A stretch of DNA of 64,000 nt from Pannonibacter sp. SL95 (GTDB lineage Bacteria; Pseudomonadota; Alphaproteobacteria; Rhizobiales; Stappiaceae), in assembly GCF_026672425.1 (NCBI RefSeq), contig NZ_JAPPRC010000005.1:62001-126000 (forward strand). Reading direction: 5' to 3'. The number at the start of each line of letters is the position of its first letter. The stretch's first letter is position 1. A program made the translations under genes and the position numbers. Below, piece by piece: positions 28,298 to 38,091 of the stretch. Under the pieces are notes generated by a model. That model had not been told where the DNA came from. It searched no databases and saw nothing but the letters and a program-made list of their open reading frames with translations.

Positions 28298-28858
28298 TCA
28301 GGCTAGCTCATCATCCCTACCTTGCAGTGCCTTGCGTGCCGCGTCCAGCCCATGGCCGGCCCGGCACAGCGCCGCAAGGTCCTTGCGGTCGCGGTCGCGG
28401 CGGGCGGCATCGTCTTCCTCAGACCATCCCTTGCGCCACGGACCAAGGCGGCGGCGCTGTGCGTAGCGGCGCGCAGCTGCGGCCGCATCGGTGTCATCGC
28501 GGGCGAGTGTTTCCTCGATGACGCCGCGGCTCACCCCACGGGCGCTCAGTTTCGCGGTGATCTGGCGGCTGGACGCGCCCTTGCGGCGCAGGCTGGCCAC
28601 CTTTGTCTCGGCGTAGACCTCGTCATTGACGAGCCCGGACCGCGCGGCTTTCTCCAGCACGATCTCGACAAGCGGAAGAAACTCGGCCACATCGCGCTCA
28701 TGTGCCCTGGCTGCCTTCTCGACACGCCGTGTCAGCACCCGGCGCAGGTTGGCGAGTGACGTGGCGTAGCGCTCCAGATAGGCCAGCGTGATCCGCGTCA
28801 GCCGCTCTTCGGTCGGCACGCGTGGCTTCTTGCGCACAGGTTTTGCGAGGTCGGACAT
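28298..28858 (-). CDS. recX: RecX regulatory protein
   Basis: This 186-residue protein modulates RecA filaments. It is built of helical repeats typical of RecX: LRRVLTRRVEKAAR, VYAETKVASLRRKGASSRQITAKLSARGVSRGVIEETL and a basic C-terminal repeat with AARRYAQRRRLGPWR. recA is not adjacent; in many Rhizobiales recX is likewise unlinked. The start ATG at 28858 gives a basic N-terminus (KPVRKKPRVPTEERL). It is followed by the LysE gene about 90 bp downstream. Confidence 0.9.
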   Translation of the reverse strand: MSDLAKPVRKKPRVPTEERLTRITLAYLERYATSLANLRRVLTRRVEKAARAHERDVAEFLPLVEIVLEKAARSGLVNDEVYAETKVASLRRKGASSRQITAKLSARGVSRGVIEETLARDDTDAAAAARRYAQRRRLGPWRKGWSEEDDAARRDRDRKDLAALCRAGHGLDAARKALQGRDDELA

Positions 28859-28914
28859 GGGCGCGAGCCTACCGGATTCGCCCCGTGTCTGCCGGTGCGA
28901 ATGCGGATGCCCGC

Positions 28915-30489
28915 TCAGTGGCCCCCGCCCCCGCCGCCCATGGGCTTGGGCCGTTCGACGAAGAAGATCGCCGCCAGCAGCGACAGGAACAGCAGCGTCA
29001 GGATCAGGAACACGTCGATGAAGGACATCAGGAACGCCTGTTTCGTCACCATGCCGCTCAGCGCCTTCAGCGCCGCAGTGGCCGCATCATCGCCGAGGCT
29101 CTGATAGGTCTGGGTCAGGCCGGCGAGCGTTTCGGTCACCGGGGCCCGCGCGCCGTTGACGCTTTCCTGCAGCCGCGCGTAGTGGAAATCCTGCCGCTGA
29201 CTCAGCACCGTGTTGATGATGGCAAGGCCGACCGCACCGCCCAGGTTGCGCGTCAGGTTGAACAGACCGGAGGCATTCTTGATCATCTGGGGCGGCAGCA
29301 TGCCGAGCGCGATGTTGTTGATCGGCACCATGCACAGCATCAGCGACGAGCCGCGCAGGATCTGCGGCAGCAGCAGCTCGTAGAAATCCCAGTCCTGCGT
29401 GATTCCGGTCATCAGCCAGGTGCCGGCGGCAAACCCGGCAAAGCCGATGCCCATCATCACGCGCGGATCCAGCAGCGACATCAGCCGTCCGGCCAGTGGC
29501 GCGGTCAGGAACATGGCCAGGCCGCTGACGAACATCGTCTCACCGATCTGCAGCGAGGTGTAGCCGCGCACGCCCGCCAGATAGACCGGATAAAGATAGG
29601 TGAGCCCGTAGAGCCCGATGCCAAGGACGAAGCTGAACAGGCTGCCCATGGCGAAGTTCTTGTTGGAAAAAGCCGTCAGATCCACCACCGGCTCACGGGC
29701 GGTGAAGGCGCGCCAGAAGAACACGGCGGCGCCCATCAGCATGACGGCCGTGAACAGGACGATTTCCTCGCTCTGGAACCAGTCCTCGCCGTTGCCTTCC
29801 TCCAACACGAACTCCAGCGAGCCGAGGAACACCGCCATGGCGGCAAAGCCGACCCAGTCGAAATGGTCGAACAGGCTGAGGTCGGGCTTGTCGAAGTCGA
29901 TGAGCGTCACGGCCGCCAGCGTCACGAAGACGCCGGGCACCACGTTGATCAGGAACAGCCAGTGCCACGAGCCATAGTCTGTGATGTAGCCGCCAAGCGT
30001 CGGGCCGATGGTGGGCGCAAGCGTGGCGACGAGGCCGATGATCGGCGAGATGACGTTGAACTTCTCGCGCGGGAAGATGAGATAGGCCGTGGCAAACACC
30101 GTCGGGATCATGCCGCCGCCGAGAAAGCCTTGCAGCGCGCGCCAGACGATCATCTCCTCGATGGAGGTGGCGGTCGCGCACATCAGGCTCATCAAGGTGA
30201 AGCCGGCGGCCGAGATCGTGAACATCCAGCGCGTCGACAGCATCCGCGACAGGTAGCCGGACAGCGGGATCATGATCACTTCGGCGATCAGGTAGCTGGT
30301 CTGGATCCAGGGAATGTCGTCGGAGGATGCCGCCAGCCCCGCCTGGATTTCGGCAAGCGACGCCGAGACAATCTGGATGTCCAGGATCGCCATGAACATG
30401 CCGAAGACCATGCAGAGGAAGGTGAAGAGCTTGCGCCCTTCCCCGCCCCGGCTTGGCGCGTCACTGCTGGTCGCCGCTGCGCTGGTCAT
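28915..30489 (-). CDS. emrB: EmrB-type DHA2 multidrug efflux MFS transporter
   Basis: This 524-residue, 14-helix major facilitator pumps drugs or toxicants using proton motive force. The DHA2 motifs are visible: LDIQIVSASLAEIQ after helix 1, the antiporter region LPTIGPTLGGYITDYGSWHW, and a late FNLTRNLGGAVGLAIINT. The protein ends in a short Pro/Gly tail (RPKPMGGGGGGH) that is His/Gly-rich and unusual. Start ATG 30489 is seven bases after the emrA stop; upstream in-frame codons belong to emrA DNA. With emrA it would need an outer-membrane TolC, not encoded here. Confidence 0.94.
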   Translation of the reverse strand: MTSAAATSSDAPSRGGEGRKLFTFLCMVFGMFMAILDIQIVSASLAEIQAGLAASSDDIPWIQTSYLIAEVIMIPLSGYLSRMLSTRWMFTISAAGFTLMSLMCATATSIEEMIVWRALQGFLGGGMIPTVFATAYLIFPREKFNVISPIIGLVATLAPTIGPTLGGYITDYGSWHWLFLINVVPGVFVTLAAVTLIDFDKPDLSLFDHFDWVGFAAMAVFLGSLEFVLEEGNGEDWFQSEEIVLFTAVMLMGAAVFFWRAFTAREPVVDLTAFSNKNFAMGSLFSFVLGIGLYGLTYLYPVYLAGVRGYTSLQIGETMFVSGLAMFLTAPLAGRLMSLLDPRVMMGIGFAGFAAGTWLMTGITQDWDFYELLLPQILRGSSLMLCMVPINNIALGMLPPQMIKNASGLFNLTRNLGGAVGLAIINTVLSQRQDFHYARLQESVNGARAPVTETLAGLTQTYQSLGDDAATAALKALSGMVTKQAFLMSFIDVFLILTLLFLSLLAAIFFVERPKPMGGGGGGH

Positions 30490-30496
30490 GCCGGGC

Positions 30497-31753
30497 CTAG
30501 TGCAGGCTGGCCGTGGCGGCGGGATCGGCAGCGCCCGTGCGGGTGTCCACTTCCACCACCACCGACATGCCGGCACGCAGAGCCTCGGCGCCCTTCTGGC
30601 TCATCGGCACGGTGATGCGAACGGGCACGCGCTGCACCACCTTGGTGAAGTTGCCCGTGGCATTTTCCGACGGCAGCAGCGAGAACACCGAGCCTGTCGC
30701 CGGGGATATGCTGTCGACAGTCGCCTCCAACACCAGTCCCGGATAGGCATCCACCTTCACCGCCACATGAGCGCCAGGGCGGATGTGGCCGAGCTGGGTT
30801 TCCTTGAAATTGGCGTCAATGCGGGTGTCGGTCAGCGGCACGATGGCCGCAACCCGGCTGCCCGGCTGCAGCAACGTGCCAACCTGCGCCGCCCGGTTGC
30901 TGACGATGCCCGCGACCGGCGCCCTGATGACGGTGAAGCTGAGGTCATACTCGGCCTTTTCCAGCTTGGTGCGGGCCGCAGCGATGGCCGCCTGCGCCTC
31001 ACGCTTCTGGCCTTCCAGCACGCGGATATTGGCGCGGGCGACGTCGACAGCCGCTGTGGCGCTCTTCAGGTTGGCTTCTGCACTGCGCAGGTCGGCGATG
31101 GCCCCGTCGAGGCTTGCCTGGCTCGTCACCTTGCCTTCGGTCAGCCGGATCTGACGGTCGTGGTTGGCGCGGGCCTCGTCCGCCCGGGCCTGCATCGCTG
31201 CGACGGTCGCGGTGGCCTGGTCGACCGAAGCGTGCGCGGCCGTAATCTGGCTCGCGATCCGGTCAACCGTCGCCTCGGCGCTGGCGATCTGGTCCCGAGC
31301 GCCCTGCACGGCCAGCCGGTAGTCACCGTCATCGATGCGCGCCAGGATATCGCCTGCCTCGACGCGCTGGTTGTCGTTCACCTCGATGGCCGCGACGTAG
31401 CCCGAAACCTTGGACAGGACCCCGGTGATGTCGGTGGCAACATAGGCGTCGTCCGTGCCTTCCATGAAGCGGCCCTCGGTCCACCAGCCGTGGCCGACCC
31501 AGGACACGCCGCCAAGCGCCACCAGCGCAATCACGCTGAGAATGGTCTTTGCCTTCGCCTTGCGCCGGCTGCGATCGGACGGGATCGGCGACGGGTCTCC
31601 GGGGTTGTTCCGGGCACGGGTGGGGGAATGTGCTTCCGGTTGACCTATCGGAGACCCGCCGCCCGTCGCCGTCGCCTGGGGCGACCGGCGATCCGGGTCT
31701 GCTGCGGTGGAGGCAGCGGAAGTGTCAATCGAGGCGGGGACGCTGTCGGACAC
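30497..31753 (-). CDS. emrA: EmrA-type HlyD membrane fusion protein
   Basis: This periplasmic adaptor of about 418 residues works with EmrB. It has an N-terminal low-complexity Ser/Pro/Thr segment, one membrane helix (TILSVIALVALGGVSWVG), the lipoyl motif GYVAAIEVNDNQRVEAGDILARID, a long coiled-coil and the second lipoyl half VIRAPVAGIVSNRAAQVGTLL, then a barrel. I prefer the GTG at 31753 because GGAAAG lies nine bases upstream; a GTG at 31780 is possible but has no ribosome site. It is divergent from its TetR regulator, with a 21-bp palindromic operator between them. Confidence 0.9.
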   Translation of the reverse strand: MSDSVPASIDTSAASTAADPDRRSPQATATGGGSPIGQPEAHSPTRARNNPGDPSPIPSDRSRRKAKAKTILSVIALVALGGVSWVGHGWWTEGRFMEGTDDAYVATDITGVLSKVSGYVAAIEVNDNQRVEAGDILARIDDGDYRLAVQGARDQIASAEATVDRIASQITAAHASVDQATATVAAMQARADEARANHDRQIRLTEGKVTSQASLDGAIADLRSAEANLKSATAAVDVARANIRVLEGQKREAQAAIAAARTKLEKAEYDLSFTVIRAPVAGIVSNRAAQVGTLLQPGSRVAAIVPLTDTRIDANFKETQLGHIRPGAHVAVKVDAYPGLVLEATVDSISPATGSVFSLLPSENATGNFTKVVQRVPVRITVPMSQKGAEALRAGMSVVVEVDTRTGAADPAATASLH

Positions 31754-31804
31754 GGGGGTGATCTTTCCTTGGAACCGCACTGCGCGCCAAAAGGGGCATT
31801 GCGT

Positions 31805-31827
31805 ATTGACTGAACGGTTCGGTCAAT
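31805..31827 (+). promoter_or_regulatory. TetR-type operator for emrAB
   Basis: The sequence attgactgaacggttcggtc, continued by aat, is a 23-bp near-perfect palindrome (only one symmetric pair plus the centre deviate). It lies about 50 bp upstream of emrA and 230 bp upstream of the divergent TetR gene. TTGACYGAAC half-sites are common for TetR regulators of RND and EmrAB pumps, so repression by the neighbouring TetR is likely. Confidence 0.8.
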
Positions 31828-32059
31828 GGCTTATAGCGCTGTGCCCGCCCCCTTGCAAGAGGCCGGACATCGCCAAAAAGCACAACTGCAAGCGTCCAGT
31901 GGCGGGAGCAGCTGGCAAATTCGGGGCATTCTGGCAGGAAGTGACCGCGAATCTGGCACTCTTCCGCCAGATCGGGTCTCGGGGTTTGACAGGATCGGGC
32001 CAGATACGTACGAACCGGAACAAACGGCAGCAGCCCTGCCCTTCAACCATGGACACGAG

Positions 32060-32740
32060 ATGACACGCGGAGCCACCAGGCCAACAGCCACGCCGGAAGC
32101 CACGCAAGCAGCCACGCAAGCAGCCACGTCGGCAGATGACCGGCAGGACAATGCCAAACGGCAGCAGATCCTCGACGGCGCGCGCCGCGTGTTCCGCGCC
32201 AACGGCTTCGACGGCACCAGCATGGATGCGGTCGCCCGGGAAGCCGGCGTGTCAAAGGGCACGCTCTACGTCTATTTCGACAGCAAGGAAGCCCTGTTCA
32301 AGGCGCTGATCCTGAAGGACCGTTTCGACCAGCCGGAAAGCTGCCTGCAGATCCCGGCGACCATCGGCGACCTGGAACACGACCTCAAGACCATCGCGGG
32401 CCTCTATCTGGCTAGGATGATGCAGCCGGACATGATCTCGATGCTGCGCATGGTCATCGGCGCCACTGAGAAATTCCCTAAGTTTGGCCCGCTGTTGTAC
32501 GAGGAAGGCCCGCTGCGCGGGCGCGAGAACCTCAAGGACTTCCTGCGCCCGCATATCGCCGCCGGCGCCCTGGAGATCGAGGACGAGGACGTGGCCGCCT
32601 GGCACTTTCTTGACCTGTGCATCGCCGGCACGCTGCGGCGCATGCTGCTGAACGTCGGTGACGCCCCCACCGACGCGGAGCGAACCGCCACGGTCAACGC
32701 CGCCGTCCGCGTTTTCCTCAAGGCCTACGGGCGGAGCTAG
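32060..32740 (+). CDS. TetR-family repressor divergent from emrAB
   Basis: This 226-residue TetR protein has a helix-turn-helix reading TSMDAVAREAGVSKGTLYVYFDSKEALF and a TetR_C domain of the type found with efflux pumps. A low-complexity lead (TPEATQAATQAATS) encoded by short direct repeats precedes the DNA-binding domain. The start is uncertain: ATG 32060 keeps the usual length, while the frame is open from 31826, inside the operator. Its last four bases overlap convergently with the MBL-hydrolase gene. Confidence 0.88.
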   Translation: MTRGATRPTATPEATQAATQAATSADDRQDNAKRQQILDGARRVFRANGFDGTSMDAVAREAGVSKGTLYVYFDSKEALFKALILKDRFDQPESCLQIPATIGDLEHDLKTIAGLYLARMMQPDMISMLRMVIGATEKFPKFGPLLYEEGPLRGRENLKDFLRPHIAAGALEIEDEDVAAWHFLDLCIAGTLRRMLLNVGDAPTDAERTATVNAAVRVFLKAYGRS

Positions 32741-33561
32741 CCGACCGAGATCCTGCCCTCGCCGAGGCGCAGCACCATGCCGTCATGGGCCGGAATGACG
32801 CCCCTGGGCAGTTCCTGCGTCAGGGCCGCGTGGTCCATGTCGTTGTGCATGTTAGTCAAAATGGCCTGCGCCGGCTGCAGGTCGGCGATCCAGCCGAGCG
32901 CGTCAGCGAGCGAGAAATGGCTCGGGTGCTGGGTCCGCCGCAGGGCGTCGATGATCCAGAGCCTGAGCCCGGCAAAGCGCGTCACCGCCTCCTCCGGAAT
33001 GCCGGAGACATCGGGCAGATAGGCTACATCGTCGAAGCGGAAGCCGAGGGCATCGATGTCGCCGTGATGCACCTCGATGGGCAGGAAGCGGATGTCCCCT
33101 CCCTGCCCGCTGATCACCGTCTCCACATCCTTCACCAGCCGGAATTCGTCGAGGATCGGCGGATAGGACGAGCCCGGCGGCGTCTCGAAACAATAGCCGA
33201 AGGCCTCGCGCGAGCGGCGCGAGGTTTCCGCGTCCATGTAGACGGGAATGCGCCGGCGCTCGCGGATGGCAAACATGCGCAGGTCATCGATCCCGTGCAG
33301 ATGGTCGGCGTGGGCGTGGGTGTAGAGCACGGCGTCGACGTGATCGACCCCGGCGTCCAGCAGCTGCTCGCGCATGTCCGGGCCGGTGTCGATCAGAACG
33401 GTCGTCACCCCGGCCTCACCGATCCGGCGCACCAGGATCGAGCAACGCCGCCGCCGGTTCTTCGGATTGCGCGGATCGCAGCTGCCCCAGTCATTGCCGA
33501 TCCGGGGCACGCCGCCGGACGAGCCGCAGCCGAGGATGGTGATTTCCAGCTCTGCGCTCAT
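32737..33561 (-). CDS. MBL-fold metallohydrolase (PhnP-like)
   Basis: This 274-residue metallo-beta-lactamase-fold phosphodiesterase of the PhnP group has GCGSSGGVPRIG at the N-terminus and a Cys-containing loop (WGSCDPRNPKNRRRRCS). The metal motif is THAHADHLHGIDD, with further ligands in VHHGDIDA and HSLADA-like positions. PhnP cleaves cyclic ribose phosphates, but this tatD-linked Rhizobiales branch has no proven substrate. It overlaps the tatD gene by ATGA and ends the rlpA-to-MBL housekeeping cluster. Confidence 0.9.
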   Translation of the reverse strand: MSAELEITILGCGSSGGVPRIGNDWGSCDPRNPKNRRRRCSILVRRIGEAGVTTVLIDTGPDMREQLLDAGVDHVDAVLYTHAHADHLHGIDDLRMFAIRERRRIPVYMDAETSRRSREAFGYCFETPPGSSYPPILDEFRLVKDVETVISGQGGDIRFLPIEVHHGDIDALGFRFDDVAYLPDVSGIPEEAVTRFAGLRLWIIDALRRTQHPSHFSLADALGWIADLQPAQAILTNMHNDMDHAALTQELPRGVIPAHDGMVLRLGEGRISVG

Positions 33562-34346
33562 GCGGCCTCCGGGCGCGGCACCTTGGAAAACAGTCGGAAG
33601 AAGTTCTCCGTCGTCTGCCGCGCCATCTCCTCCGGCGATACCCCATGCACCTCGGCCAGCGTCTCGTTGGTGAAGGCGGTATAGGCCGGTTCGTTGCGCT
33701 GGCCGCGCCGGGGCTGCGGCGCCAGATAGGGGCTGTCGGTTTCCACCAGCAGCCGGTCGCGCGGCACGCTGGCGGCAATCGCGCGGATCTCGTCGGAGCG
33801 CTTGAAGGTCAGGATGCCGGAGAAAGACACATAGAGCCCCAGCTCCACCCCGCGCCGGGCGAGCTCGGGCCCCGACGAAAAGCAGTGCAGCACCGCCGGG
33901 AAGGCGCCCTTTTCCATCTCGGCGCTCAGGATGGCGATCATGTCATCATCGGCATCGCGCGAATGGATCACCAGCGGCAGCTGGGTCCGGCGCGCCGCCT
34001 CGATATGGGTACGGAGCCCCTCGGCCTGCGCCTCGCGCGGCGACTTGTCGTAGAAATAATCGAGGCCGCATTCGCCGATGGCGACCACCTTCGGGTGCGC
34101 CGCCAGCCGCTCCAGCTCATCGGCGGTGATGTCCAGTTCCTCATGGGCGTTGTGCGGATGGGTGCCGACCGAGCAATAGACGCTGTCGTAATGTTCCGCG
34201 ATTGCAAGCACTTGCGGGAACTTTCGCACGCGGGTCGAGATCGACACCATCAGCTTCACCCCGGCCGCATGCGCGCGCGCGATGACCGCATCGCGCTCCT
34301 CGGCAAAGTCGGGGAAATCCAGGTGGCAATGACTGTCGACAAGCAT
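33558..34346 (-). CDS. tatD: TatD-family metal-dependent hydrolase
   Basis: This 262-residue TIM-barrel hydrolase of the TatD DNase type has metal ligands in DSHCHLDFPDF, GECGLDYFY, VIHSRDADDD, VLHCFSSGPE and VETDSPYLAPQPRRGQRN. Proposed roles include 3'-5' exonuclease activity in DNA repair. Start ATG 34346 matches the family N-terminus MLVDSHCHL. The stop overlaps the MBL gene. An inverted pair of GC-rich repeats separates it from metG upstream. Confidence 0.95.
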   Translation of the reverse strand: MLVDSHCHLDFPDFAEERDAVIARAHAAGVKLMVSISTRVRKFPQVLAIAEHYDSVYCSVGTHPHNAHEELDITADELERLAAHPKVVAIGECGLDYFYDKSPREAQAEGLRTHIEAARRTQLPLVIHSRDADDDMIAILSAEMEKGAFPAVLHCFSSGPELARRGVELGLYVSFSGILTFKRSDEIRAIAASVPRDRLLVETDSPYLAPQPRRGQRNEPAYTAFTNETLAEVHGVSPEEMARQTTENFFRLFSKVPRPEAA

Positions 34347-34460
34347 GGGACATCCTGTGGAAAACGACTGTAAAACTCTGTTGGTCACCTGTGAAGGAAA
34401 AGCCTCGGCGCGTCCGGCTTCCCCTGCTCAGGTCCTGATCCGGCACACCTGCCGCTTGCC

Positions 34461-34629
34461 GCAGCGCCCCTCTCCCCCCTTGAGGGGGAGATGTCTGCGA
34501 CAGCAGACAGAGGGGGGTGTCAGCCTGTCGACACGAAACCACGTCCCGGAAGATCGGAGGGACCGTTACCCCCCCTCTGCCACCCTAACGGGGGCATCCC
34601 CCCTTAAGGGGGGGAGAGGGGTGCTGCGG
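34461..34629. repeat. Inverted pair of C/G-run repeats between metG and tatD
   Basis: The first copy (34461-34520) reads gcagcgcccctctccccc, then a ccttgagg turn, then a 7-bp stem tgtctgc/gcagaca, then agagggggg. The second (34564-34629) is roughly its reverse complement, with a cccccttaaggggg palindrome. The pair could form a cruciform or long hairpin in the 336-bp gap, which contains no gene. Confidence 0.7.
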
Positions 34630-34682
34630 CAAACGGCTCGGCATCGCCCAAGGGGCCAGACCCGGGCTTTCGCCCCTCCCCC

Positions 34683-36245
34683 TTAGCCCTCGCCCGCCTC
34701 TGCCTCCGGCTCGACATAGCGCGGGAAGGCCTGTTCCGGCTTGGTGATGGCAACGCCCGGAGCCAGCCGCCCGGCCGAGCCAAGCGTTGCAAAGCTGCGC
34801 TGGCCCGCCGGAACCTGCAGGCCATCAAGCAGCTTGGAGGCCGCCAGCGGCGTCACCGGCTGGGCCAGGATCGCGATCTGGCGGATCACCTCGGCCGTGA
34901 CATAGAGCACGGTGTTCATGCGCGCTGGATCGGTCTTCTTCAGCGCCCAGGGCTCTTGCGCGGCGAAATAGCGGTTCGCCTCGGCAACGCAAGCCCAGAC
35001 GCAATTGAGCGCATGGTGGATCTCCTGCTTGCCAAATGCCGCGCGGCAGGTCTCCAGCATCGCGTCCGCCTGATCCAGCATCGCCTGGTCGGCCTCCGAG
35101 AACGCCCCCGGCTGCGGCAGCGTGCCATCACAGTTCTTGGCAATCATCGACAGCGAGCGCGAGGCCAGGTTGCCAAGGTCATTGGCCAGATCCGCATTGA
35201 TGCGGTTGACGATTGCCTCGTGGCTGTAGTTGCCGTCCTGCCCGAACGGCACCTCACGCAGGAAGAAATAGCGCGTCTGGTCCAGTCCGTAATGCTCAAC
35301 CAGGTTGAACGGATCGATGACGTTGCCGACCGACTTCGACATCTTCTCGCCGCGGTTGAACAGGAAGCCATGTGCAAAGACGCGCTTCGGCAGCGGGATG
35401 CCTGCCGCCATCAGGAAGGCCGGCCAGTAGACCGCGTGGAAGCGGATGATGTCCTTGCCGATGACATGCACATCCGCCGGCCAGTAGGCCCACTTCGGAT
35501 CGCTCTCATCCGGGAAACCGACGCCGGTGATGTAGTTGGTGAGCGCGTCGACCCAGACATACATCACATGCCGCTCGTCGTCCGGCACGGGGATGCCCCA
35601 GTCGAAGGTGGTGCGCGATACGGACAGGTCCTTCAGGCCGCGGCTGACGAAGCTGACGATCTCGTTGCGGCGCTCCGACGGGCCGATGAAATCGGCGTTG
35701 GCCTCGTAATGGGCCAGCAGGCGATCCTGATAGGCGCTGAGGCGGAAGAAATAGCTCTCCTCCTCGACCCATTCCACCGGCGTGCCCTGCGGGCCGTAGC
35801 GCACACCGTCCGGGCGAAGCTCCGTTTCGCCTTCCTGATAATAGGCCTCGTCGCGGACGGAGTACCAACCCGAGTAGCTGTCCTTGTAGATGTCGCCATT
35901 GGCCAGCATCCGGCGCCAGATCTCCTGGCTCGACTTGTAGTGCCGCTCCTCGCTGGTGCGGATGAAGTCGTTGTTGGTGCAGCCGAGCGTCTCGACCATC
36001 GCGCGGAACCGGGCCGAGTTGCGGTCAGCCAGCTCGCGGGGCGTAATGCCTTCCTTGCGCGCCGTCTGCAGCATCTTCTGGCCGTGCTCGTCCGTGCCGG
36101 TCAGGAAGAACACGTCCTTCCCGTCCAGCCGCTGGAACCGCGCCATGGCGTCCGTCGCAATCGCCTCATAGGCATGGCCGATATGCGGCACGCCATTGGG
36201 ATAGGAGATCGCGGTGGTGATGTAGTAGCGAGGCTTGTCGGTCAT
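34683..36245 (-). CDS. metG: Methionyl-tRNA synthetase
   Basis: This 520-residue class I aminoacyl-tRNA synthetase charges tRNA-Met. The HIGH signature is in [15 protein letters not shown] and the KMSKS loop is in [16 protein letters not shown]. The form is the short type: there is no zinc-knuckle CxxC cluster in the connective peptide and no C-terminal tRNA-binding EMAP-like domain, as usual in alphaproteobacteria. It is downstream of holB (87-bp gap) and upstream of tatD, matching the conserved holB-metG-tatD order. Confidence 0.97.
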   Translation of the reverse strand: MTDKPRYYITTAISYPNGVPHIGHAYEAIATDAMARFQRLDGKDVFFLTGTDEHGQKMLQTARKEGITPRELADRNSARFRAMVETLGCTNNDFIRTSEERHYKSSQEIWRRMLANGDIYKDSYSGWYSVRDEAYYQEGETELRPDGVRYGPQGTPVEWVEEESYFFRLSAYQDRLLAHYEANADFIGPSERRNEIVSFVSRGLKDLSVSRTTFDWGIPVPDDERHVMYVWVDALTNYITGVGFPDESDPKWAYWPADVHVIGKDIIRFHAVYWPAFLMAAGIPLPKRVFAHGFLFNRGEKMSKSVGNVIDPFNLVEHYGLDQTRYFFLREVPFGQDGNYSHEAIVNRINADLANDLGNLASRSLSMIAKNCDGTLPQPGAFSEADQAMLDQADAMLETCRAAFGKQEIHHALNCVWACVAEANRYFAAQEPWALKKTDPARMNTVLYVTAEVIRQIAILAQPVTPLAASKLLDGLQVPAGQRSFATLGSAGRLAPGVAITKPEQAFPRYVEPEAEAGEG

Positions 36246-36332
36246 CAGGGTCGGGCGCTTTCAGCGAGGGGCGGACAGGGTTCGGAGTAGGACCGGGCAA
36301 AGATCAGCGGCGGCGACGCGTTGGAGGAACGC

Positions 36333-37406
36333 TCAACCCGGCATTCGCATGACTTCGGAAAGGCTCCGGAACACGTCGATCACAACCTGTTTCTTGTCGA
36401 GATTGAGCGCTTCGGCATCGGCCGCCGCGCGGCCCATCTTTTCCCATACCTCCGTCCACCTGACAAGCCGGGAGGGGCTGGCAAGATCAGCTCCGGTCAG
36501 GCGCTTGTGCAGCCAGTCACGGGCCACGACAAGGAATGCATCCCAGTTGTCGGTCTGGCCCCGCGCCGCCACAAGATCGGCGAAGGCATGCAGCTTGATG
36601 ACGTCGATCTGCGGCAGCCGGTCGGTTAGCGCCAGGAAGCCGCGGTTGACGGCCAGCCCCTCCCCGCCCATCAGCAACAGGGCAGACCGCAGGCTGCCGT
36701 CGGCAAAGCGCGCAACATCGGCCAGCGTCGCCGCGTCCGGGCGCTCGCCAGATACAGCCGGCAGCGCCTGTTCCAGCACGGCTTGTGGCAGCGGCATGAG
36801 GTCCAGCCGCCGGCAGCGGGAGCGGATCGTCGGCAGCAGGCGTCCGGGCGCATGCGAGAGCACCAGGAACAGGGAATTGGCCGGCGGTTCCTCGAGAATC
36901 TTCAGGAGCGCATTGGCCGAGGACGCATTCATGTCGTCGGCCGCATCCACGATACAGATGCGCCAGCCGGCGCCCGAGGCCGTGGTGCCAAAGAACGACA
37001 CGGTGCGGCGCACTTCTTCCACCGGCAGCGCCTGCTTGAAGCGCTTGCCCTTGTCGTCCCAGGGGCGGCGCAGATGCAGGATGTTGGGATGGGCGCCGGC
37101 CGCCACCTGCCGCGCCACAGGATGCTCCGGCGCCACAGCCAGGCTTTCGGCCGCCGCTACGGCCGGTGAGAACCGGTCGGGATGGGCCAGCGCGAAGCGG
37201 GCAAAGCGGAATGCCAGCGTCGCCTTGCCGATGCCCTTCGGCCCGCCGATCAGCCAGGCATGGTGAAACCTCTGCGAGCCATAGGCCCCGATCAGTTCCC
37301 GCTCGGCCGCGTCATGGCCAAACAGGTGCATCTGGGCCCGGGGCAGATCGACACCATCGATGTCGTCGATTTCGGGCGCGGCCTCGATTTCCTGGACCCT
37401 AGCCAT
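36333..37406 (-). CDS. holB: DNA polymerase III delta' subunit
   Basis: This 357-residue clamp-loader subunit has the sequence FHHAWLIGGPKGIGKATLAFRFAR at the P-loop and the SRC-like RSRCRRLDLMPL segment, with sensor region NALLKILEEPPANSLFLVLSHAPGRLLPTIRSR. It works with DnaX and HolA to load the beta clamp. Start ATG 37406 overlaps the tmk end by 8 bp; longer in-frame readings are tmk shadow. The conserved tmk-holB-metG order supports the call. Confidence 0.95.
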   Translation of the reverse strand: MARVQEIEAAPEIDDIDGVDLPRAQMHLFGHDAAERELIGAYGSQRFHHAWLIGGPKGIGKATLAFRFARFALAHPDRFSPAVAAAESLAVAPEHPVARQVAAGAHPNILHLRRPWDDKGKRFKQALPVEEVRRTVSFFGTTASGAGWRICIVDAADDMNASSANALLKILEEPPANSLFLVLSHAPGRLLPTIRSRCRRLDLMPLPQAVLEQALPAVSGERPDAATLADVARFADGSLRSALLLMGGEGLAVNRGFLALTDRLPQIDVIKLHAFADLVAARGQTDNWDAFLVVARDWLHKRLTGADLASPSRLVRWTEVWEKMGRAAADAEALNLDKKQVVIDVFRSLSEVMRMPG

Positions 37407-38049
37407 GTCCGGCCAGTCCCAGCCGCGCTTCCACCGTCTGCCAGATCGCGGCTTCGACCGTGACCGCGTCGCCCGTGCCGTCAACGACGGCAATCCGGTC
37501 CGGCTCGCTATCGGCCAGCTCCAGGAACAGCGCCCGCCGCCGCTCGTGAACGGCCAGCGTGTCGGTCTCAAAGCGATCCGGTGCGGCACCGGCCGGATTG
37601 TAGCTGCGCGCCTCAACCCGCTTCAGACCGATCTCGGCGGGCACGTCGATCAGGATCGTCAGATCCGGCTTGAGCCCGGCGGTCGCTGCAAGTTCCAGCA
37701 GATCCAGCATCTGCCGGTCGACCCCGGCCTCGCCCTGGTAAACCCGGGTGGAATCGGCGTAGCGGTCACACAGGACCCAGGCTCCGGCCTCCAGCGCGGG
37801 GCGGATGGTGGCATCGACGTGGTCGGCGCGGGCGGCAGCAAACAGCATCGCCTCACCGCGCGGCCCGAGGCTCTTGGCCTTGCCGGACAAGAGCACCTCA
37901 CGGATCACTTCTGCGCCGGGCGACCCGCCCGGTTCACGCGTTACCGTCACGGCCAGCCCGGCCTTCTCCAGCCGCTCTCGCAGCCGGCGGATCTGCGTCG
38001 ACTTGCCTGCGCCCTCGCCGCCCTCAAAGGTAATGAACCTGCCGCGCAC
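37399..38049 (-). CDS. tmk: Thymidylate kinase
   Basis: This 216-residue kinase phosphorylates dTMP to dTDP. The P-loop GGEGAGKSTQ is near the N-terminus, followed by the dTMP-binding TREPGGSPGAEVIR, the DRY motif (CDRYADSTRVYQG) and a Lid region. The start is a GTG at 38049. It precedes holB with overlap and follows the penicillin-binding-protein-like gene by about 40 bp. Confidence 0.96.
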   Translation of the reverse strand: MRGRFITFEGGEGAGKSTQIRRLRERLEKAGLAVTVTREPGGSPGAEVIREVLLSGKAKSLGPRGEAMLFAAARADHVDATIRPALEAGAWVLCDRYADSTRVYQGEAGVDRQMLDLLELAATAGLKPDLTILIDVPAEIGLKRVEARSYNPAGAAPDRFETDTLAVHERRRALFLELADSEPDRIAVVDGTGDAVTVEAAIWQTVEARLGLAGHG

Positions 38050-38091
38050 CCTGACCTCTTGCCTGACGCAGCCCGAAAGCCGCCGGTTTCC

